In this document: in pieces, positions 57,428-64,000 of the stretch | How the letters are laid out: every line of letters starts with the position of its first letter | Position numbering within the stretch: position 1 is the stretch's first letter | DNA from: Tritrichomonas musculus | Taxonomy: Eukaryota > Parabasalia > Tritrichomonadida > Tritrichomonadidae | Reading direction: 5' to 3' | Assembly (NCBI GenBank): GCA_039105265.1 | Contig: JAPFFF010000069.1 | Span: 372,001-436,000 of the forward strand | Length of the DNA: 64,000 bases | Program-made: the position numbers and the translations under genes | Notes under the pieces: generated by a model | What the model saw: only the letters and a program-made list of their open reading frames with translations | Told to the model about the DNA's origin: nothing | The model's database searches: none

Positions 57428-59452
57428 TTAAACAAAGTTGGATTTGCTTTGGCGAACTCCTCCCTTTGGATCGGTGAGCGTATCATCAACAACACCGTCG
57501 ATATCGACTAGTCCCTTCTTATAACGTTCGATCAAGTCCATTAAGTCATCGTGATCCTTCTTTGCCTTGAGGATTGTGTCGCCCAATTGTTTCCTCAAGC
57601 GATCGATTTCTGCTTGAAGTTTGTCGTGGTCTTCTTTCGCCTTCTTTTGTGTGTCAGCGAGCAACTTATTGAGTCTTTCGATTTCTGCTGAGAGGTCGTC
57701 ATGATCCTTCTTGGCTTTCTGTTGTGTCTCAGCGAGCAATTTCTTAAGACGTTCGATTTCAGCCAAGTTCTTGTTGCTGTCTTCTTGCGCCTTTCTGAGT
57801 GCGTCAGCCAACTGCTTCTTCAAGCGATCGATTTCTGCAGAAAGTTTGTCGTGGTCAGCCTTAGCATCGGCCTTGGCCTTGTCCATTTGTTGGCAGAGTT
57901 TAGCGTGATCTGCGGCTGCATCTTTCTTAGTTTGTTCGACTTGAGCAACAAGTTTGTCGTGGTCAGCTTTGGCTCTAGTCTCGGCTTCGGCCAGTGCCTT
58001 CTTTAAGCGTTCAATTTCGGCTGTGAGTTTGGCACGATCAGCAGCAGCGTCCTTCTTGAGATGGTCGATTTCGGCAGTGAGTTTATCGTGGTCTTCTTTG
58101 GCGCGTTGCTGTGTTGTTGCCAACGTTGTTGTGAGCTGTGAATTCTTGGCGGTTGCATCGGCCAACGACTTCTTGAGATTTGCGATTTCAGCTGCGAGTT
58201 TGGCGTGGTCGGCTGCTGCGTCCTTCTTGAGTTTCTCGATTTGTGCGCAAAGCGAGTCGTGATCTGCTTTGGCGGCCTTTTGTGCGTCAGCGAGTGACTT
58301 CTTGACTTCGTTGCTGCGGGATTCTGAGTCAGCCAGGGCCTTCCTGAGGTGGTCGATTTCGCCAGTGAGGTTGCTGATTTTTGTTTGCGATTCATTTCTG
58401 ACACGTTCGATTTCGTGCGCGAGGTTGTCGTGGTCAGCTTGTGTGCGCCTCTCTGTTTCCTGGACCGTGTTTCTTAGTTCGTCGCAGTGCTTCTCGGACT
58501 CAGACAATGATTGCTTCAAGTGTTGGATTTCTGATGAAAGGTTGGCGTGATCTGCTGCTGCGGCATTCTTCGTGTTCTCGATTTCTGAGGTGAGTCTGTC
58601 GTGCTCTGATTGCGCTTGTTGCTGTGCTGAAGCAAGTTTGTTAGAAAGATCGTTCTTCTGTGACTCGGATGTTGACAGTGCGCTTCTTAATTTGTCAATT
58701 TCACTGTTGAGGCGGTTGCGCTCGTTCTGTGCATCATTCTTGACTCTGTCGATTTCTGAGCAAAGTTTGGTGTGATCTGCCTGTGCATCCCTCCTGGCGC
58801 TTTCAATTTGTGCATTGAGGCTGTCGTGGTCTGCCTTGGCACGCTGTTGTTGTTCTGAAAGTGATGATCGCAATTCGTTGCAGTGTGACTCTGAGTCAGC
58901 CAGCAATTGTTTCTGGTGATTGATTTCGTTTGAAAGGTTGTCGTGATCGGATTGTGCTGCATTCTTGACGCGTGCCATTTCTGTGTTGAAGTTTGCTTTT
59001 TGCGTTTCTGCATCTCTCTTCAATTGGTCGATTTGCTGTGCAAGAGCAGCGTGGTCCTGCTGTGCCTTTTGCTGTTCAGCAGCCAGTGTCTTAGTGAGCT
59101 CGGCATTCTTGGCCTGTGCGTCCGCCAATGACTTGTTGAGCTTTGCAATGTCGCCTGAAAGTTTGTCGTGGTCTGCTTTGGCTGCGTTCTTGGCACTTTC
59201 AATGTCACTGACTAATTTGTCGTGGTCAGCTTTCGCTGCCTTTCGTGCATTGTCGAGTGTCTTTCTCAATTCATTGCAGCGTGCTTCTGAGTCAGCAACG
59301 GCCTTCTTTGCATGATCGATTTCGCCGCAAAGGTTGGCGTGGTCTGCCTGAGCTTCCTTGTTGATAGAAGCCTTGTTAGAAAAATGAACAAAAGTAATTT
59401 GTTGGATCTGATTGATGAATTTGGGAAACAAATGGAGAAATAAATTCTGCAA
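57428..59452 (-). pseudogene. truncated copy of the CH/coiled-coil gene tail, unit 3
   Basis: Identical translation to units 1 and 2. Like them it lacks the CH domains and an ATG. Confidence 0.85.
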
Positions 59453-59574
59453 AAAGATTTTTCATTTGCGACCTCATGCTCTCCAAAAATAAATTTAAAG
59501 TCATCTCCATAACTTTGATTTTGGACTAAGTTTTTTAATCCTGCTGATGATAATATGAACGATTTCTTATTCAA
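59366..59574 (-). pseudogene. head of a DUF3447/ankyrin-type gene, unit 3
   Basis: Exact repeat of the relic in units 1 and 2. Confidence 0.55.
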
Positions 59575-59759
59575 AATAGTCCTTTGCCTAAAATTTTGTA
59601 TACTTTTCTTTAAAACTTTTTGAGAGAATAATTAAGTCTCAGAAAAAATTGAGTATAAATTTTAAAGTGAATTCCTTTATGAAAAAAAAGGAACTTCACT
59701 TAAAGAGATAGTCAGATGAGATCATTTTTATTTAAGGAAGTTTAAGTATTAGTTCTTAA

Positions 59760-61319
59760 ATGTTTTTAAGGAGGCAAGGATATAGTAGAAGATTTACTTT
59801 TGATGTAATTTATTCTGCGTTACAAAAATCTCTTAGAAGAGGAAATGTAGAATTGGCAATCGAGATGGGTTATGAATTCCGAGAATTTCCAAATGCATTG
59901 AAGAAACGATTAATTCAAAATTGTTCTGAAGATTGTCCAGATTTATATTTGATTAATGATATCTTCAATACAGAAGCCGATCTTAGTCAATTAATGCCAT
60001 TTATTCCTGTCATATGCAATCACATGAAGTGTCACGATGGCTGTTATGGTATAAGACTTGCGAGTGAAATGAAGTTAATTGACGAAGCTCCAATTCTCGG
60101 AAATAATCATGATGATCTCATGACCCTTCTTCGAAAATGCTTTGCTTATGTTAGTAAGAATAAACAAATTGAGTTTATATCATATTTCCAAAAAAGATAT
60201 CCGACTATCAACTTGGAAAAAATATTTAAATACATTGGTGGTCATCTAACATTTCTATATATGCTATGTGTTTGGGAGACTACTGATTATGTTCATGAGA
60301 AATATAAACTTGAAAAATTTAACTTTGAAGAAGATAAAAAATTTGATATGACATTAAAGTTACCTGATTATATATATGATAAACATGTCAGAAGTTGTCC
60401 GAAAGAAAGAAAAAATTATGAATTCTTTATAAATAATTTGATCTTGTTTCCAAGGAAAGAAGAAAGTTATATTGAACGAGAAGGTAAGAAACTGTACATT
60501 GAAACGAATAAAGGGGTTGGTCAAATTGTAAAAGAAATGAGAGGAGAAACTGAAAGAAAGAAAACGAAAAAAGTTAAGAGTGTAAAAAAAGAAGAGGAAG
60601 AAGTTATTGAGAAAATTAATGACGAAATTAAATTAATTCAAACACAATTGATTACAGGAAGACATAAAGTTAGAGTTTACTATTGTTCATTAGATGATGG
60701 AAAGAATTATAATTATATTCTTAAAGGACCTTTTATAAAAGAAGATGAAATGAATTGTCAGTTACTATCAGATGTCATTAAGAGGAAACTTTTGTCTTCA
60801 AATGATTCTTATTCTTCAAAAAAAGTTTGTTATGAAAATGGAGTTTATATTCTTTCGAAAAATTTGATTGAAATTGATCAAAATAAAGTAGTTCTAAAGA
60901 GTTCTAAACTCGAAGAAAATGTTACTGTTTATGATGGTAACAAGTATTTTTATTCTCATGAATTGGTTAATTCTTTGGATGATAATGAATTGATTGAATT
61001 GTTGAAAATTCTTGCTTTTAGGAAAATTATTGGGACAAATGATACTTGTGTGAGAAATATTATATACTGTAACAAACATTTGTTCACAATTGATGATCCT
61101 GTGTTGTTGAAAACTACACCTTTTATGTTTAAGATACATTTTGATAAATATGAAAGTATCTATAATAAAATTGTTGATAATAACTTCAAAAAGATCACCA
61201 AATTTCTTAATGAATGGAAAACAATCATAAATGATGATGTTGATATTCCAAGTAATGTTAAATCGTTTATGTTAAATCAGATATCAAACTTTTCAATAAG
61301 AACAAACTGGAAATTCTAA
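59760..61319 (+). CDS. 519-residue protein with MgsA-like N-terminus, unit 3
   Basis: Third copy, with a translation identical to the other two. It is the last complete copy in the window; a fourth would start about 500 bp beyond the right edge if the array continues. Confidence 0.7.
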   Translation: MFLRRQGYSRRFTFDVIYSALQKSLRRGNVELAIEMGYEFREFPNALKKRLIQNCSEDCPDLYLINDIFNTEADLSQLMPFIPVICNHMKCHDGCYGIRLASEMKLIDEAPILGNNHDDLMTLLRKCFAYVSKNKQIEFISYFQKRYPTINLEKIFKYIGGHLTFLYMLCVWETTDYVHEKYKLEKFNFEEDKKFDMTLKLPDYIYDKHVRSCPKERKNYEFFINNLILFPRKEESYIEREGKKLYIETNKGVGQIVKEMRGETERKKTKKVKSVKKEEEEVIEKINDEIKLIQTQLITGRHKVRVYYCSLDDGKNYNYILKGPFIKEDEMNCQLLSDVIKRKLLSSNDSYSSKKVCYENGVYILSKNLIEIDQNKVVLKSSKLEENVTVYDGNKYFYSHELVNSLDDNELIELLKILAFRKIIGTNDTCVRNIIYCNKHLFTIDDPVLLKTTPFMFKIHFDKYESIYNKIVDNNFKKITKFLNEWKTIINDDVDIPSNVKSFMLNQISNFSIRTNWKF

Positions 61320-61670
61320 TTTTTTTTAATCTTAATTATGAATTAATTTTAAATAATTACTTAATACTAATAATAAAAAAATATTGACAAAAATATAATG
61401 TTTTATTTTTTTTTGATTTTGATTTTGGGATTTTATTGATATTAATATATTATCAATAAAAGTTAAATTTGATATATATCATGAATATAGTTTTTCAATG
61501 AGGATCAAACAAGGAAGATTAAATAATTATTTGATAATATTATAAATAAAACTAAAATATATAAAACAATAAATAATTAAATAGGAATACCATTCTATCA
61601 ATATTTTTCAGTATCGTGTAACGTAAGTAAAAGATATGTTTGATTATTTTTTTTCTTTGTTTGCAACAAG

Positions 61671-61854
61671 ATCAAAATTTTTGACGAAAAAAGGCGAATT
61701 GGCGCCAACGATAGCTACTTGGCTCTCCTCATTCAGGATGACTTAGTTGAAGATTTCATAGCACATGTCACAAAGACTAACATATCTTTGAATTCATACA
61801 TTGAACCATCAATTTTTGAGACAAATTCATATTTATTGAAGGTAAGCATATAAC
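61671..61854 (+). pseudogene. DUF3447-type fragment, unit 3
   Basis: Exact repeat of the fragment in units 1 and 2. Confidence 0.6.
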
Positions 61855-62052
61855 AATTACATGAGTTGCTAATTCAAATAGACTTTGCTTTGCGCATGAG
61901 TGCTTCAATCAAAACGAAATGAATGAAAAGATTGTTAATAGCAATTCAAGAAATGACAATGAAAAAGCCAAATATAAAAGAATTTGTTTGTTTAAACCTG
62001 AAAAAAATAAATGCAATAATGGCTACCTTTGATTTAACAAAATGAAATTTAT

Positions 62053-62096
62053 AGGTTGTACTCTATTTAAACTTCTAAAATCAGTAGAGTACAACC
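62053..62096. repeat. hairpin at the unit 3/4 junction
   Basis: Same perfect 13-bp arms as the other junctions. Confidence 0.8.
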
Positions 62097-62181
62097 TTAA
62101 AAAAAAATATTATTTGAATGATAATTTTATCTTCTATTTATTAATAATTCTATCTGTTTATTTCTATGTTTTGTAATCTAT

Positions 62182-64000
62182 TTAAACAAAGTTGGATTTG
62201 CTTTGGCGAACTCCTCCCTTTGGATCGGTGAGCGTATCATCAACAACACCGTCGATATCGACTAGTCCCTTCTTATAACGTTCGATCAAGTCCATTAAGT
62301 CATCGTGATCCTTCTTTGCCTTGAGGATTGTGTCGCCCAATTGTTTCCTCAAGCGATCGATTTCTGCTTGAAGTTTGTCGTGGTCTTCTTTCGCCTTCTT
62401 TTGTGTGTCAGCGAGCAACTTATTGAGTCTTTCGATTTCTGCTGAGAGGTCGTCATGATCCTTCTTGGCTTTCTGTTGTGTCTCAGCGAGCAATTTCTTA
62501 AGACGTTCGATTTCAGCCAAGTTCTTGTTGCTGTCTTCTTGCGCCTTTCTGAGTGCGTCAGCCAACTGCTTCTTCAAGCGATCGATTTCTGCAGAAAGTT
62601 TGTCGTGGTCAGCCTTAGCATCGGCCTTGGCCTTGTCCATTTGTTGGCAGAGTTTAGCGTGATCTGCGGCTGCATCTTTCTTAGTTTGTTCGACTTGAGC
62701 AACAAGTTTGTCGTGGTCAGCTTTGGCTCTAGTCTCGGCTTCGGCCAGTGCCTTCTTTAAGCGTTCAATTTCGGCTGTGAGTTTGGCACGATCAGCAGCA
62801 GCGTCCTTCTTGAGATGGTCGATTTCGGCAGTGAGTTTATCGTGGTCTTCTTTGGCGCGTTGCTGTGTTGTTGCCAACGTTGTTGTGAGCTGTGAATTCT
62901 TGGCGGTTGCATCGGCCAACGACTTCTTGAGATTTGCGATTTCAGCTGCGAGTTTGGCGTGGTCGGCTGCTGCGTCCTTCTTGAGTTTCTCGATTTGTGC
63001 GCAAAGCGAGTCGTGATCTGCTTTGGCGGCCTTTTGTGCGTCAGCGAGTGACTTCTTGACTTCGTTGCTGCGGGATTCTGAGTCAGCCAGGGCCTTCCTG
63101 AGGTGGTCGATTTCGCCAGTGAGGTTGCTGATTTTTGTTTGCGATTCATTTCTGACACGTTCGATTTCGTGCGCGAGGTTGTCGTGGTCAGCTTGTGTGC
63201 GCCTCTCTGTTTCCTGGACCGTGTTTCTTAGTTCGTCGCAGTGCTTCTCGGACTCAGACAATGATTGCTTCAAGTGTTGGATTTCTGATGAAAGGTTGGC
63301 GTGATCTGCTGCTGCGGCATTCTTCGTGTTCTCGATTTCTGAGGTGAGTCTGTCGTGCTCTGATTGCGCTTGTTGCTGTGCTGAAGCAAGTTTGTTAGAA
63401 AGATCGTTCTTCTGTGACTCGGATGTTGACAGTGCGCTTCTTAATTTGTCAATTTCACTGTTGAGGCGGTTGCGCTCGTTCTGTGCATCATTCTTGACTC
63501 TGTCGATTTCTGAGCAAAGTTTGGTGTGATCTGCCTGTGCATCCCTCCTGGCGCTTTCAATTTGTGCATTGAGGCTGTCGTGGTCTGCCTTGGCACGCTG
63601 TTGTTGTTCTGAAAGTGATGATCGCAATTCGTTGCAGTGTGACTCTGAGTCAGCCAGCAATTGTTTCTGGTGATTGATTTCGTTTGAAAGGTTGTCGTGA
63701 TCGGATTGTGCTGCATTCTTGACGCGTGCCATTTCTGTGTTGAAGTTTGCTTTTTGCGTTTCTGCATCTCTCTTCAATTGGTCGATTTGCTGTGCAAGAG
63801 CAGCGTGGTCCTGCTGTGCCTTTTGCTGTTCAGCAGCCAGTGTCTTAGTGAGCTCGGCATTCTTGGCCTGTGCGTCCGCCAATGACTTGTTGAGCTTTGC
63901 AATGTCGCCTGAAAGTTTGTCGTGGTCTGCTTTGGCTGCGTTCTTGGCACTTTCAATGTCACTGACTAATTTGTCGTGGTCAGCTTTCGCTGCCTTTCGT
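62182..64000 (-). pseudogene. truncated copy of the CH/coiled-coil gene tail, unit 4 (runs off edge)
   Basis: The frame is open from its stop at 62182 to the window's right edge, with the same sequence as units 1-3 over the visible part. The apparent 5' limit is only the end of the window. Confidence 0.85.

Larger units (their letters stand above)
47844..64000. repeat. tandem array of a 4754-bp unit, 3 full copies plus a partial
   Basis: Units start at about 47844, 52598, 57352 and 62106, all head to tail with a constant period of 4754 bp, shown by every gene boundary recurring at +4754. The translated products of corresponding ORFs are identical between copies. Each unit holds, left to right, a minus-strand coiled-coil gene fragment, a minus-strand gene-head relic, a plus-strand 519-residue gene, a plus-strand DUF3447-type relic and a hairpin. 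The array runs off the window. Confidence 0.95.

Overview
The window is nuclear DNA of a parabasalid (trichomonad) protist. No single gene proves this; the mix does. There are BspA-type leucine-rich repeats, TKL-like kinases, a Sel1-repeat gene, a caspase-like family with a degenerate active site, DUF3447/ankyrin-type relics, Myb proteins, long uninterrupted ORFs with no visible introns, very AT-rich spacers and TCA-type initiators just upstream of some ATGs. A Tritrichomonas- or Trichomonas-like genome is most likely; species cannot be fixed from the sequence.

Layout. 1-8200 holds host genes: a SCAR/WAVE-like actin nucleation promoter, a small coiled-coil protein, and a divergent pair of a cullin and a MIT-less, degenerate VPS4-like AAA protein. 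8475-10303 is a non-autonomous TA-flanked inverted-repeat transposon. 10800-16700 has a broken metallophosphoesterase, a TKL-like kinase, a Q/N/P-rich protein with a basic nuclear signal, and two consecutive pseudogenes (BspA LRR, then kinase). 17406-22544 is a 1712-residue protein with two calponin-homology (actin-binding) domains and a huge coiled-coil tail. 22993-25295 is a kinase plus BspA LRR gene split by a single frame slip. 26015-30910 is a 1631-residue multi-pass membrane protein with a cyclase-like end.

32457-44710 is an accessory block. Two nearly identical 1.54-kb inverted arms, each with a caspase-like gene, enclose a tRNA-Leu gene and a Sel1-repeat gene broken by two DNA transposons: a 5.3-kb pogo/Tigger-like element with an apparently intact DD35D transposase, and a 0.9-kb MITE. 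It also holds a 15-bp minisatellite, a midasin-like fragment and another MITE. A Myb protein follows.

From about 47844 to the right edge lies a head-to-tail array of a 4754-bp unit, three full copies and part of a fourth. Each unit has a 3' fragment of the 17406 coiled-coil gene, joined to the head of a DUF3447/ankyrin-type gene, and an intact, divergently oriented 519-residue protein of unusual make-up. Its N-terminal motif resembles the MgsA/WHIP C-terminal domain, its middle carries an LPDYxYDKH motif, and its C-terminus has a kinase-like GxxDxxxxN signature. This amplified gene is the best candidate for something undescribed.

The genes form no single pathway. Actin regulation (SCAR/WAVE, CH-domain protein), kinase signalling and ubiquitin ligation (cullin) are represented. 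The right half is dominated by duplication and transposition.
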